From: Actinomarinicola tropica | Lineage (GTDB): Bacteria; Actinomycetota; Acidimicrobiia; Acidimicrobiales; SKKL01 | NCBI RefSeq assembly: GCF_009650215.1 | Contig: NZ_CP045851.1 | Location: 2,817,001-2,881,000, forward strand | Length of the DNA: 64,000 nt | Direction: 5' to 3' | Part shown: positions 25,128 to 35,400 of the stretch, piece by piece | Layout: each line of letters starts with the position of its first letter | How positions within the stretch are numbered: the first letter of the stretch is position 1 | Position numbers and translations under genes: made by a program | Notes under the pieces: model-generated | What the model saw: the letters and a program-made list of their open reading frames with translations, nothing else | Told to the model about the DNA's origin: nothing | The model's database searches: none

Positions 25128-25475
25128 TCAGCCGCCCTCGTCGTCGAGGGCGCGCAGGGCGTCCCCGAGCTCGTCGACCTCGATCTCCTGGTTGAGCTCG
25201 GTGCCCGACCGGTAGGCCGCCCGCACGACCATGTGCACGCCCGTCGGGAACGTGATGAGGAGCAGGGCGAGCGCCACCACCATCTTGAACGTCGAGTCGA
25301 GCTCGGCGATCTGCAGGGAGGCGGCGACGGCGACGAAGGTCGCGCCGAGCGGCGCCGCCTTCCCGGCCGCGTGCGAGCGAGCGATGGCGTCGCGGAAGCG
25401 GTGGAGGCCGACCGCCGACAGGAGGGCCAGCAGCCCTCCGGTGACCAGGAGCACCGAGCTCACGACCTCGGTCAC
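25128..25475 (-). CDS. mrpG: Mrp antiporter subunit G
   Basis: Last gene of a complete Mrp Na+(K+)/H+ antiporter operon. The 115-residue protein has three hydrophobic segments and the PhaG/MnhG signature SAVGLHRFRDAIARSHAAGKAAPLG, followed by VALALLLITFPTGVHMVVRAAY. An acidic C-terminal tail (EIEVDELGDALRALDDEGG) extends into the cytoplasm. The GTG start overlaps the mrpF stop by 4 bp. Confidence 0.9.
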   Translation of the reverse strand: MTEVVSSVLLVTGGLLALLSAVGLHRFRDAIARSHAAGKAAPLGATFVAVAASLQIAELDSTFKMVVALALLLITFPTGVHMVVRAAYRSGTELNQEIEVDELGDALRALDDEGG

Positions 25476-25738
25476 CGCGACCCCCTCCTCTCGATGAACC
25501 GCGCGACGGCCACGGTGGCCAGGAAGCCGATGAGCGACGTGACGACGAGCACGTCGAGGAACACGTCGCCGTCGCGCCGCGTGGCGTCACCTGCGATGCC
25601 CATCAGCGAGATGACGACGAGCAGGTCGAGGCCGAGGATCCGGTCGGGGATCGACTCCGCCACGACGATGCGCGCGATGGCGAGCGTCGCGGCCACGGCG
25701 AGGGTCGCGAAGTAGATCGTCAGCGCCACCTCGAACAT
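25472..25738 (-). CDS. mrpF: Mrp antiporter subunit F
   Basis: An 88-residue membrane protein of PhaF/MnhF type with three hydrophobic helices and the conserved IVVAESIPDRILGLDLL loop after helix 1. It is part of the Mrp complex that exchanges cations for protons. ATG shares one base with the mrpE stop (TGATG), and the 3' end overlaps mrpG. Confidence 0.9.
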   Translation of the reverse strand: MFEVALTIYFATLAVAATLAIARIVVAESIPDRILGLDLLVVISLMGIAGDATRRDGDVFLDVLVVTSLIGFLATVAVARFIERRGSR

Positions 25739-26270
25739 CAGGCGACCTCCTCGTGCCGGCGGCGGAGCAGCCCGGCCATCTCCTCGCACGCGGCGTCCGA
25801 CCCGAAGGCCCGGACGGCGCGCCGCTCCAGCTCGAGCAGCTCGTCGCGCGAGCGCTCGCGGTCGTCGAGGTGCAGCACGTGGACGTAGAGGACGCACGGG
25901 TCCTCGGCGATGTCGACCACGACCGTGCCGGGCGTGAGGCCGATCGAGTTCACGATGAGGGTGAGCACCGTGGGCGACACCGAGGGCGGGTACGGGACGG
26001 CGATGATGCCCTCGTTGTCGCGGTTGTGCGGCGTGACGACCTCCCACGCCACGACGGCGTTGGCGACGAGCAGCTGGCGCACGTAGTAGCCGGCGTACCC
26101 GAGCGCCGGGAGCGGCCGCAGGGCGCCACGGATCGGTGGGTGGTCGATCGGCGTGATGGCGAGGGCCACGAGCGAGACGACGATGCCGGACAGCACGTTC
26201 GCGACGCTCACGTCGCCCCACAGGCCGACCCAGATGAACGTCATGAGGCCGACGACGGCCAGACGACGGA

Positions 26271-26274
<4 letters not shown>
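25738..26274 (-). CDS. mrpE: Mrp antiporter subunit E
   Basis: A 178-residue PhaE/MnhE subunit. Two hydrophobic segments lead into the family core PALGYAGYYVRQLLVANAVVAWEVVTP and the soluble part LTLIVNSIGLTPGTVVVDIAEDPCVLYVHVLHLD. The C-terminal acidic and basic helix is longer than in many relatives. The GTG start overlaps the mrpD stop by 4 bp. Confidence 0.9.
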
Positions 26275-27739
<1,465 letters not shown>

Positions 27740-27743
<4 letters not shown>

Positions 27744-28222
27744 GGCAGCTCCTCGCCGGGGTCGGGCTCGGTGTCGAGCGTGGTGCCGATGCCCGGGTCG
27801 TCGGGGCCGAACTCGGTGAGGTCCTCCTGCTCGGCGGCCTCCCGCGCTGCGGCGCGCGCCAGGTCCGACTCGACCCGCCGGGCGACCAGACGGTCCTCGA
27901 GGTCGTCCTGCACCTGGTCGTCGTGGGTCAGGGCCCAGGAGCGGTAGGCGAGGGCGAGCAGGAAGGCGGTGATGCCGAAGGTGATGACGATCGCCGTCAG
28001 GGCGAGTGCGTGCGGCAGCGGATCGACGACCGCGCTGCCGTCGGTCTCGGGTCCGACGATCGGCGGCTCCCCCGCCCGACCGCCGGCGACCTGCAGCAGG
28101 ACGACCGTGCCGTGGCCGAGCAGCACGATGCCGAGCACGACCCGGGTGAGGGTGCGCTGGAGGAGCAGGTAGCACCCCGCCGTGAAGAGCAGGGCGGCGG
28201 TCGCGGCGAGGACGACGCTCAT
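27740..28222 (-). CDS. mrpC: Mrp antiporter subunit C
   Basis: A 160-residue NuoK-like subunit. Helix sequences TAALLFTAGCYLLLQRTLTRVVLGIVLLGHGTVVLLQ and DPLPHALALTAIVITFGITAFLLALAYR match MrpC/MnhC. A charged C-terminal extension of about 55 residues, rich in Asp and Glu, is longer than in many homologues. ATG overlaps the mrpB stop by 4 bp. Confidence 0.92.
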
Positions 28223-28710
28223 CGCTCCACCTCGTCGGGCTCGACGACCGGCGCCAGGTCCTCGTCGGCCTCGCGGCCGAGCGACGCCACGACGGCCACG
28301 GCGAGCCCGAGCACGACCAGGTACACGCCGATGTCGAACGGCAGCGTGGCGGTGAACTTGACCGTGCCGAGGACGGGCAGGTCCTCCTCGAAGGTCCAGG
28401 CCTCGAGGAAGCCGTCGCCGGCGACGAGGGATGCCACGCCGGTCAGCGCGCTCAGCAGGACGCCGGCCCCGAGCAGCACCTCGAAGGGCACCCGGGTGAC
28501 GCCGCCGTGGGCGGTGGCACCGGCCGAGATGTACCGGAGGAACACCGCCGAGCCGGCGACGAGCCCACCGATGAAGCCGCCGCCCGGCGCGTTGTGGCCC
28601 GCGAAGAGGAGGAAGACGGAGGCGATGAGGACGATCGGGACGGCGACGCGGACCGTCTCGTCGAGCACGCCCGACGGATCGCCGCCGAGGGGGCGGCCGA
28701 GGTCGCTCAC
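28219..28710 (-). CDS. mrpB: Mrp antiporter subunit B
   Basis: A 163-residue MnhB-domain protein encoded separately from MrpA. Signature: VLIASVFLLFAGHNAPGGGFIGGLVAGSAVFLRYI, with FDIGVYLVVLGLAVAVV near the end. The GTG start overlaps the mrpA stop (GTGA). Confidence 0.92.
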   Translation of the reverse strand: MSDLGRPLGGDPSGVLDETVRVAVPIVLIASVFLLFAGHNAPGGGFIGGLVAGSAVFLRYISAGATAHGGVTRVPFEVLLGAGVLLSALTGVASLVAGDGFLEAWTFEEDLPVLGTVKFTATLPFDIGVYLVVLGLAVAVVASLGREADEDLAPVVEPDEVER

Positions 28711-31079
28711 GTGCGGACCTCCTCGTCCGCGGGGTCGAGCGCAGCGCCCGTCCGCTCCTCCTCCACGCCGACGTCCTCCTGGCGTCGCGGCGGGCGGCCC
28801 GCCCGCACCAGCGCCGCGGTGCCGATCGCGGCCACGGTGATGACCACGATCTCGCCCAGGGTGTCGAAGGCCCTGATGTCGGCGAGGATGACGTTCACGG
28901 CGTTGGCGCCGCCGCCCTCCGGGTAGGCGACCTCGCTCATCTCCTCGCCGATCGGCCGGTCGGTGCGTGCCGCGAGCGAGGTCAGCGCCAACCCGAACAC
29001 CGCGGCGCCCACGGCGAGCGACAGGCCGAGGTGGGCGACGCGGAGGGACCGGGTCCGACGGCGCGCGAAGCGGTCCGGCAGGCGGCGCAGCACCATCAGG
29101 AACAGCACGAGCGACACGGTCTCGATGAGGAACTGCGTCAGCGCGAGGTCGGGCGCACCCTGGACGACGAACAGCAGCGCCACGCCGTAGCCGACGGTGC
29201 CGAGGGCGAGCACCGCGGCGAACCGCCGCCGGGTGAGGACGGTGCCGATGGCGCCGACGAGGACCAGTACGGCGATGACCGCCTGCAGCGGTGATTCGGC
29301 CCAGACCCACCCGTCGGGCACCTCGAGGTGGCGGACGAGCACGACGCCGGGGACGACCGCGAAGGTGATGAGGACCATCGAGACGTAGAAGCTCAAGGAG
29401 CCGGGCTGGACGATCCTCGTGACCTGGGCCGCGCCCCTGATGAGTGCGGCGTAGCCGGCGTGGAACGCGACGTCGGCACCGCCGCCGACCGCCAGGCCCG
29501 ACTGGAGGTGCGCCACCGGGCGCCGGGCCAGGAAGAGCAGCACGCCACCGGCCAGCGCCACACCCGACAGCAGCAGCGGGAGCGTGAAGCCGGGCCACAG
29601 GTGCAGGTGGTACTCCCCCGCCGGCTCGTAGAGCGCGGCCGCCGCCGGGCGGACGAGCTCGTCGGCCAGGGCGGTGACGAGCCCGCCGACGAGCGACAGT
29701 GCGGCGAGGAGCGCGGCAGGCACCACGAAGGCCGCCGGCGGCCGGGGCACCTCGGCGCCGATCGGGTCCTCGACCTGGGGCTTCGCAGCGAACGCACCCC
29801 AGAGGAAGCGCGCGGTGTAGGCGGTGGTGAGCACGGATCCGGCGACGAGCCCGGCGAGCACCCAGTTGGAGCCGGTGCCGCTGGCGTCGAGGTACCCCAG
29901 GAAGCCCGCCTCCTTGCTGACGAACCCGAGGAGCGGCGGCACCCCGGCCATCGACAGGGCCGCGAGCGTCGCCACCGCGGCGGTGAGCGGCAGCCGGCGA
30001 CCGAGCCCGCTCAGGCGGCGCAGGTCGCGGCTGTGCGCCTGGTGGTCGACGACGCCGACGACCATGAACAGCGCGGCCTTGAACAGGGCGTGGGCGAGGA
30101 GCATCGCCGTCCCGGCGAACACGAGCTTCGAGTCGCCCCAGCCGAGGAGCGCGACGAGGAAGCCGAGCTGGCTGATCGTGCCGAAGGCGAGGACGAGCTT
30201 CAGGTCGTACTGCCGCAGCGCCCGGTAGGCGCCCCAGAGCATCGTCGCCACGCCGACGCCGGCGGTGAGCGGCCGCCACAGCCCGACGTCGGCGAACGCC
30301 GGCGACATGCGGGCGATCAGGTAGACGCCGGCCTTCACCATGGTCGCCGAGTGCAGGTAGGCGCTCACGGGGGTCGGCGCCGCCATGGCCCCGGGCAGCC
30401 ACATGTGGAACGGCACCTGGGCCGACTTGGTGAACGCGCCCGCGAGGACCAGGACCACGGCCCAGGCGACGACCGCACCCTCGGTCGGCGGGTCGGCGAG
30501 GATCTCCGACAGCGACCACGTGGCCGAGCTCGACGCCTGGCCGAGCAGCACGAGCCCGCCGAGCATCGCCAGCCCGCCCGCCCCGGTGATGAGGATCGCC
30601 TGGAGGGCGGCCTTGCGCGAGCTCTCCTTCGTGTCGTCGAAGCCGATGAGCAGGTAGCTCGTGACCGAGGTCAGCTCCCAGAACACGAAGATCAGCAGCA
30701 GGTTGTCGGCGAGGACGAGCCCGAGCATGGCGCCGGAGAAGGCGCACAGGTACATGGCGAAGCGGCCGAGGTCCGGCCGGTCGGGGAAGTACTCGACCGA
30801 GTACGCCATGACGAGGGCGCCGATCCCGGAGACCAGCAGGACCATGAGGGCCCCGAAGGTGTCGAGCCGGAAGGCGAGCTCGAGCTGGAGGCCCGGCACC
30901 CACTCGTGGGCCTCCTCGATCGCCCCGCCGTCGAGCACGGTGCCGAGGTGACCCGCGAGCCACACGAGGGTCGCCGCCGGGGCGAGGAGCGTCCACAGGA
31001 ACACCCGCCGACCGAGGGGACGTGCCGCGGCCGGAGCGAGGAGCGCGACCACCGCGTGGACGACGACGAGAAGCGTCAC
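28707..31079 (-). CDS. mrpA: Mrp antiporter subunit A
   Basis: A 790-residue giant membrane subunit homologous to NuoL plus a C-terminal MbhD-like part. Motifs include FVFWELTSVTSYLLIGFDDTKESSRKAALQAI with the membrane Glu, FTKSAQVPFHMWLPGAMAAPTPVSAYLHSATMVKAGVYLI, and GVPPLLGFVSKEAGFLG. The complex exports Na+ or K+ in exchange for protons for pH and salt balance. GTG at 31079 has no Shine-Dalgarno and lies 32 nt from the nearest -10. Instead it overlaps the stop of a nine-codon mini-ORF, so initiation is probably coupled to that leader peptide. Confidence 0.92.
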   Translation of the reverse strand: MTLLVVVHAVVALLAPAAARPLGRRVFLWTLLAPAATLVWLAGHLGTVLDGGAIEEAHEWVPGLQLELAFRLDTFGALMVLLVSGIGALVMAYSVEYFPDRPDLGRFAMYLCAFSGAMLGLVLADNLLLIFVFWELTSVTSYLLIGFDDTKESSRKAALQAILITGAGGLAMLGGLVLLGQASSSATWSLSEILADPPTEGAVVAWAVVLVLAGAFTKSAQVPFHMWLPGAMAAPTPVSAYLHSATMVKAGVYLIARMSPAFADVGLWRPLTAGVGVATMLWGAYRALRQYDLKLVLAFGTISQLGFLVALLGWGDSKLVFAGTAMLLAHALFKAALFMVVGVVDHQAHSRDLRRLSGLGRRLPLTAAVATLAALSMAGVPPLLGFVSKEAGFLGYLDASGTGSNWVLAGLVAGSVLTTAYTARFLWGAFAAKPQVEDPIGAEVPRPPAAFVVPAALLAALSLVGGLVTALADELVRPAAAALYEPAGEYHLHLWPGFTLPLLLSGVALAGGVLLFLARRPVAHLQSGLAVGGGADVAFHAGYAALIRGAAQVTRIVQPGSLSFYVSMVLITFAVVPGVVLVRHLEVPDGWVWAESPLQAVIAVLVLVGAIGTVLTRRRFAAVLALGTVGYGVALLFVVQGAPDLALTQFLIETVSLVLFLMVLRRLPDRFARRRTRSLRVAHLGLSLAVGAAVFGLALTSLAARTDRPIGEEMSEVAYPEGGGANAVNVILADIRAFDTLGEIVVITVAAIGTAALVRAGRPPRRQEDVGVEEERTGAALDPADEEVRT

Positions 31080-31105
31080 GTCGTCGGTGCGGGGGCCGGC
31101 GGCAT
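31076..31105 (-). CDS. Leader mini-ORF of mrpA (MPPAPAPTT)
   Basis: Nine codons, ATG CCG CCG GCC CCC GCA CCG ACG ACG, then TGA. The TGA overlaps the GTG of mrpA (GTGA). The ATG lies 6 nt after TACCCT (31117-31112), so the mini-ORF would be translated from a leaderless mRNA. Four of nine codons are proline, with an early PP pair. It could load ribosomes onto mrpA or act as a stalling sensor. There is no direct proof of translation. Confidence 0.5.
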   Translation of the reverse strand: MPPAPAPTT

Positions 31106-31111
31106 GTCGAC

Positions 31112-31117
31112 AGGGTA
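31112..31117 (-). promoter_or_regulatory. -10 element of the mrp operon
   Basis: TACCCT on the minus strand, 26 bp beyond the stop of the upstream ABC-F gene and 6 nt before the leader mini-ORF. It is the only good hexamer in the gap before mrpA. Confidence 0.5.
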
Positions 31118-31143
31118 GAGGGCGGGAGGGGGTGTCCTGACCG

Positions 31144-32889
31144 TCACCCCTGCGATTCGAGCTCCTCGCCCAGCTCCAGCCACCGCTCCTCGACCTGCCG
31201 CCGCTCCTCGTCGACCGCCGAGAGCTCGGCGCCGAGACGGGCCAGCTCCACGTGGTCGCTGCCCACCTCGGCGACCGCCGCGGTGAGCTCGGCGTGCCGC
31301 CGCTCGAGCCGCGCGAGCTCCTTCTCGGTCGACTTCATCTGGTTGCGCAGCGAGCTCTTCGACGCCCGCCGCTCCGCCTGGGCCGACGGTCGCGCCGGGG
31401 TCGCGGCGCGACCCTTGGGTGCGGCCTTCGGCCCGCTGCGAGCGGTGCGGCGCTCCTCCTCCCACGCCGCGTAGCCGCCGGGGCGCCGACCGGCCCGCCC
31501 GCTGCCGTCGAGGACGACGACGTCGGTGACGGTGCGCTCGAGGAACGCCCGGTCGTGGCTGACCACGAGCAGGGCGCCGGGCCACTCGTCGAGGAAGTCC
31601 TCGAGGACGCGCAACGTGTCGACGTCCAGGTCGTTGGTCGGCTCGTCGAGCAGCAGGACGTTCGGCTTCGCCGCCAGGACGGTGAGCAGCTGGAGGCGAC
31701 GTCGCTCCCCGCCGGAGAGCAGCTCGACCGGGGCGAACTGCGCATCGGCGTCGAACCAGAAGCTCTCGAGGAGGCGGGCGTCGGTCCAGTCCGGGTCGCG
31801 GTGCGGGCCGGCGACGACCTCTCGGACGCGCGCCTGGGGATCGAGCTCGCGCGTCATCTGGTCGTAGTAGCCGAGCGCGACGGTGGTGCCGGTGTCCACG
31901 GCCCCCTCGGCGGGGATCGTGCGACCGGCGACGATGTCGAGCAGCGTCGACTTGCCGGTGCCGTTGACGCCGACGATGCCGAGCCGCTCGCGCCGGTCGA
32001 GCGCCAGGTCGACGCCCCGGAACAGCCACGGGCCGTCGCCGAACCGGTGCCCGACCCCGTGGAGGTCGACGACCTTGTCGCCGAGCCGTGGCGTGCCGAG
32101 GTGGAGGTCGAGAGCGCCCGCGCGCGCCGCGACCTCCGGGCGGCCCTCGACGAGGGCGGTGGCGGCCTCGATCCGCGCCTTGGGCTTGCGGGTCCGGGCT
32201 GGCGCGCCGCGGCGGAGCCAGGCCAGCTCGGAGCGGGCGAGGTTGCGACGGACCGACTCGGCCTGGGCGGCGCGCTCCTCCCGCTCGGCCCGCGCCTCGA
32301 GGTAGCTGGCGTAGCCGCCCTCGTGCACGTGCGATCGACCCCGGTCGAGCTCGAGGATCCGTGTCGTCGCCCGGTCGAGCAGGTGCCGGTCGTGGGTGAC
32401 GAGCACCAGCCCGCCGGTGAAGGCGGCGAGACGGTCCTCGAGCCAGGCGATGCCGTCGATGTCGAGGTGGTTCGTCGGCTCGTCGAGCACGAGCAGGTCG
32501 CACTCCGCCACCAGGGTCCGGGCCAGCGCGACGCGCTTGCGCTGCCCACCCGAGAGCACGGCGATGTCCCGGTCGGCGTGCGGGCCCATCCCCAGCCGGT
32601 CGAGGACCGCCGCCGCCTCCCACGACTCCCCCACGGCCTCCAGCGCGGTGCCGTCGGGCAGCGCGGCCTCCTGGTCCAGCATCGCCACGCGCACGCCACG
32701 TCCCCGCCGCACGACACCCGACTCGGGCTCGGTCGCACCGGCGAGGACCCGCAGCAGCGTCGACTTGCCCGTCCCGTTCAGACCGACGATGCCGAGCCGA
32801 TCACCTTCGGCGACCGTGACCGACACGTCCTCGAAGAGGGCACGGCCGGGACGGCTCATCGAGACGCGGTCGCAGTCCACGAGGATCAC
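31144..32889 (-). CDS. ABC-F family ATP-binding protein
   Basis: A 581-residue soluble protein with two ABC ATPase domains and no membrane segments. Each domain has a Walker A (GLNGTGKST, GVNGTGKST), a signature (LSGGQRKRVALA, LSGGERRRLQLL) and a Walker B with DEPTNHLDI or DEPTNDLDV. The linker between them is charged, and the C-terminus is a coiled coil (about 505-581). ABC-F proteins act on ribosomes, as translation factors or in antibiotic protection. GTG follows TACCCT by 7 nt, hence leaderless. Confidence 0.9.
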   Translation of the reverse strand: MILVDCDRVSMSRPGRALFEDVSVTVAEGDRLGIVGLNGTGKSTLLRVLAGATEPESGVVRRGRGVRVAMLDQEAALPDGTALEAVGESWEAAAVLDRLGMGPHADRDIAVLSGGQRKRVALARTLVAECDLLVLDEPTNHLDIDGIAWLEDRLAAFTGGLVLVTHDRHLLDRATTRILELDRGRSHVHEGGYASYLEARAEREERAAQAESVRRNLARSELAWLRRGAPARTRKPKARIEAATALVEGRPEVAARAGALDLHLGTPRLGDKVVDLHGVGHRFGDGPWLFRGVDLALDRRERLGIVGVNGTGKSTLLDIVAGRTIPAEGAVDTGTTVALGYYDQMTRELDPQARVREVVAGPHRDPDWTDARLLESFWFDADAQFAPVELLSGGERRRLQLLTVLAAKPNVLLLDEPTNDLDVDTLRVLEDFLDEWPGALLVVSHDRAFLERTVTDVVVLDGSGRAGRRPGGYAAWEEERRTARSGPKAAPKGRAATPARPSAQAERRASKSSLRNQMKSTEKELARLERRHAELTAAVAEVGSDHVELARLGAELSAVDEERRQVEERWLELGEELESQG

Positions 32890-32896
32890 GCACGGG

Positions 32897-32956
32897 AGGG
32901 TACGCACCTGCGGAGCCCGTCCGGTCCACGGCAGCTCCACGTCACCTCGGTACGCT
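32897..32956. promoter_or_regulatory. Divergent leaderless promoters of the ABC-F gene and the DUF3097 gene
   Basis: AGGGTA (32897-32902) is TACCCT on the minus strand, 7 nt before the ABC-F GTG. TACGCT (32951-32956) is 9 nt before the DUF3097 ATG at 32966. Confidence 0.5.
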
Positions 32957-32965
32957 CGCTCGGCC

Positions 32966-33790
32966 ATGGATCGTCCCCGCCGGCTGGCGCCGGAGCCCCT
33001 CGACGTCGACGGACCGCGCCGTCGCCCACGCACGTTCCCCACCCTGTCGGTGCGTCCGGGGATGGTCGTCGAGCACCGCCCGAGCGGCGTGACGGGTGCC
33101 GTCGTGTCCCTCGCCCACGGCGGGTTGACCCTGCGGGACCGGCACGGGCGCGACCACCTCGTGCGCATGGCCCCGGGCGCCTTCCTCGTCGACGGGCGGC
33201 CCGTGACCCTGGTCGTCGAGCGCGCTGCGCCCGCCGATCGGACGGCCGCCGTCACGGCGTCGGGCTCGATCGCCGTCGAGGGCGCGCCCGCCCGCATCGC
33301 GCGGGCGTCGCGCATCCTCGTCGAGGGGATCCACGACGCCGAGCTCGTCGAGAAGGTGTGGGGCGACGACCTGCGCATCGAGGGGGTCGTCGTCGAGCGC
33401 CTCGACGGGATGGACGACCTGATGGCGGTCGTGCGGACGTTCGGCCCCCGCCCGGGTCGGCGCCTCGGCGTCCTGCTCGACCACCTGGTGCCCGGCTCGA
33501 AGGAGCAGCGCGCGGCCGACGCCGTCGACCACCCCGACGTGCTCGTCACCGGGCACCCCTACGTCGACGTGTGGCAGGCCGTGCGCCCCTCGGTCGTCGG
33601 GATCGACGCGTGGCCGGATGTGCCGAAGGGCGAGGTCTGGAAGGACGGCGTCTGCCGCCGGCTCGGGGTCGGCGACCCGAGCACGTTCTGGCGCCGGATC
33701 CTCGGATCCGTGAGCTCCTACCGCGACCTCGAGGCGCCGCTCGTCGGCGCGGTCGAGCAGCTCATCGACTTCGTCACCGCCGAGGCCTGA
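32966..33790 (+). CDS. DUF3097 family protein
   Basis: A 274-residue protein of an actinobacterial family without known function. An N-terminal small beta domain (PGMVVEHRPSGVTGAVVSLAHGGLTLRDRHGR) is followed by ASRILVEGIHDAELVEKVWGDDLRIEGVVVERLDG, which looks like a Toprim-type motif (hydrophobic strand, EG, HDA) as in RNase M5 and related enzymes, and later by GVLLDHLVPGSKE with an acidic pair. A nuclease or nucleotide-handling role is possible but is inference. Leaderless start after TACGCT. Confidence 0.75.
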   Translation: MDRPRRLAPEPLDVDGPRRRPRTFPTLSVRPGMVVEHRPSGVTGAVVSLAHGGLTLRDRHGRDHLVRMAPGAFLVDGRPVTLVVERAAPADRTAAVTASGSIAVEGAPARIARASRILVEGIHDAELVEKVWGDDLRIEGVVVERLDGMDDLMAVVRTFGPRPGRRLGVLLDHLVPGSKEQRAADAVDHPDVLVTGHPYVDVWQAVRPSVVGIDAWPDVPKGEVWKDGVCRRLGVGDPSTFWRRILGSVSSYRDLEAPLVGAVEQLIDFVTAEA

Positions 33791-33796
33791 CGGGCC

Positions 33797-35350
33797 TCAG
33801 CAGGTGGGCGGCTCGTCGGGGACCTCGAGGTCGATCAGGTAGCTGTCGACGAGCTCGTTCACGCAGGAGTTGCCCGAGCCGTAGGCGGTGTGGCTGTCGC
33901 CCTCGACCGTGACGAGCACGGATGTCTCGAGCTCATCGGCCAGCTGCACGCCCCAGGTGTAGGGGGTCGCGGGGTCACCGGTGGTCGCGACGACGAGGAG
34001 CGGCGGGGCGTCCGGGGCGGAGAACGGCCCGGTCGGCGCGTCCTCCCGCTCGACGGGCCAGTGGGCGCACGGGCTCGGCAGCTCGACGAAGAGCGGGCCG
34101 ATGCGCGGCGCCACCTCGAGCACGGCCTCCGAGAGCGCCTCCTCCTCCGCCCCGTCGAGCGGAGGGTCGTCCATGCAGTTGTAGGCGACGAACGCGAAGG
34201 TGGAGTTGGAGTACTCGCCGTCGAGCCCGCGGTCGTTGTACTGGTCGGCCAGGCCGAGGAGCGCGGAGCCGTCCTCCGCGTCGTCCGCCTCGACGAGGGC
34301 GGCGTCGAGCGACGGCCACAGCGCGGGGCTGTACATGGCCATGATGACCGCGGTCCACGCCAGGCCGACGGTGAGCTCCCGGCCGTCGTCGGTGGGCAGG
34401 GGGCGCTCGTCGATGGCGTCGAGGATCGCGAGCAGGCGCTCCCCCGGCGCGCCATCCGCCGCGAGGTCGCAGCGCTCGGGCTCGCACCAGGCGAGGAAGG
34501 CGTCGATCGACCGCTCGAAGCCGGTGGCCTGGCCCACCGCCATCTCCTCGGGGGTGAGGCTGCGCGAGTACGCACCGTCGAGGACGGCGGCGCGCACGCG
34601 CTCGGGGAACAGCTCGATGTAGGTGGCGCCGAGGAAGGTGCCGTAGGAGAAGCCGAGGTAGTTGATCTGCTCCTCGCCGAGCGCCTCGCGGATGAGGTCC
34701 ATGTCGCGGGCGACCGCCTCGGTGTGGATGTGGGCGAGCAGGTCGCCCGACTCGCGCTCGCACCCCTCGGCGAACTCCTCGATGAGCGCCTCCGCCTCCT
34801 CGCGCTCCTCGGGCGAGTCGGGGACGGGATCGAACGCCGTGTACTCGTCGAGGAACTCGTCGTCGCCGCAGACGACGGGGCTCGACTCGGCCACGCCCCG
34901 AGGATCGAAGCCGACGATGTCGAACCGGTCGAGCACCTCGGTGGGGAACAGGTACGTCGCGATCAGCGCCAGCTCGTTGCCCGAGGCGCCGGGGCCGCCG
35001 GGGTTCATCAGGAGCGGGCCGATGCGGGCATCGGGGTCGTCCGCGGGGCGACGGACGAGCGCCAGCTCGATCGTCTCCCCGTCGGGGTCGTCGTGGTCGA
35101 GCGGGACCTCCAGCGTTCCCGACTGCCACCCCCGGCCGGCGTCGCGCCACTCGATCGTGCCCCCACCGACGTCCTCGGGCGGGCCCTCGGCGTCGTCCGT
35201 GTCGTCGTCGGCGGCCGTGGTCGTCGAGGTGCCCTGGCCGTCGACGAGGTCGGCCAGGTCGCGTCGTTCCGGATCGGCGGTGCCGCACGCCGACGCGACG
35301 AGGAGCAGCGCGAGGAGGAGGGACGACAGCCGCCGGAGGGAGTGGGACAT
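33797..35350 (-). CDS. Secreted alpha/beta hydrolase, TAP-like tripeptidyl aminopeptidase
   Basis: A 517-residue lipoprotein hydrolase. Signal peptide LSSLLLALLLVASACG ends in a lipobox Cys; then a Thr/Asp-rich linker. The hydrolase has an oxyanion motif NPGGPGASG, the nucleophile elbow GFSYGTFLG (Ser), the late Asp in ATTGDPATPY and the His in GDSHTAYG. The C-terminal TAP-like domain is typical of Streptomyces tripeptidyl aminopeptidases such as SlpD/SlpE. ATG is 7 nt after TAACCT (35363-35358). Confidence 0.88.
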   Translation of the reverse strand: MSHSLRRLSSLLLALLLVASACGTADPERRDLADLVDGQGTSTTTAADDDTDDAEGPPEDVGGGTIEWRDAGRGWQSGTLEVPLDHDDPDGETIELALVRRPADDPDARIGPLLMNPGGPGASGNELALIATYLFPTEVLDRFDIVGFDPRGVAESSPVVCGDDEFLDEYTAFDPVPDSPEEREEAEALIEEFAEGCERESGDLLAHIHTEAVARDMDLIREALGEEQINYLGFSYGTFLGATYIELFPERVRAAVLDGAYSRSLTPEEMAVGQATGFERSIDAFLAWCEPERCDLAADGAPGERLLAILDAIDERPLPTDDGRELTVGLAWTAVIMAMYSPALWPSLDAALVEADDAEDGSALLGLADQYNDRGLDGEYSNSTFAFVAYNCMDDPPLDGAEEEALSEAVLEVAPRIGPLFVELPSPCAHWPVEREDAPTGPFSAPDAPPLLVVATTGDPATPYTWGVQLADELETSVLVTVEGDSHTAYGSGNSCVNELVDSYLIDLEVPDEPPTC

Positions 35351-35400
35351 CCGACGGAGGTTAGGCCCCCTCCCCACGTAGCCTGGGGGCAGGAGGTCCC

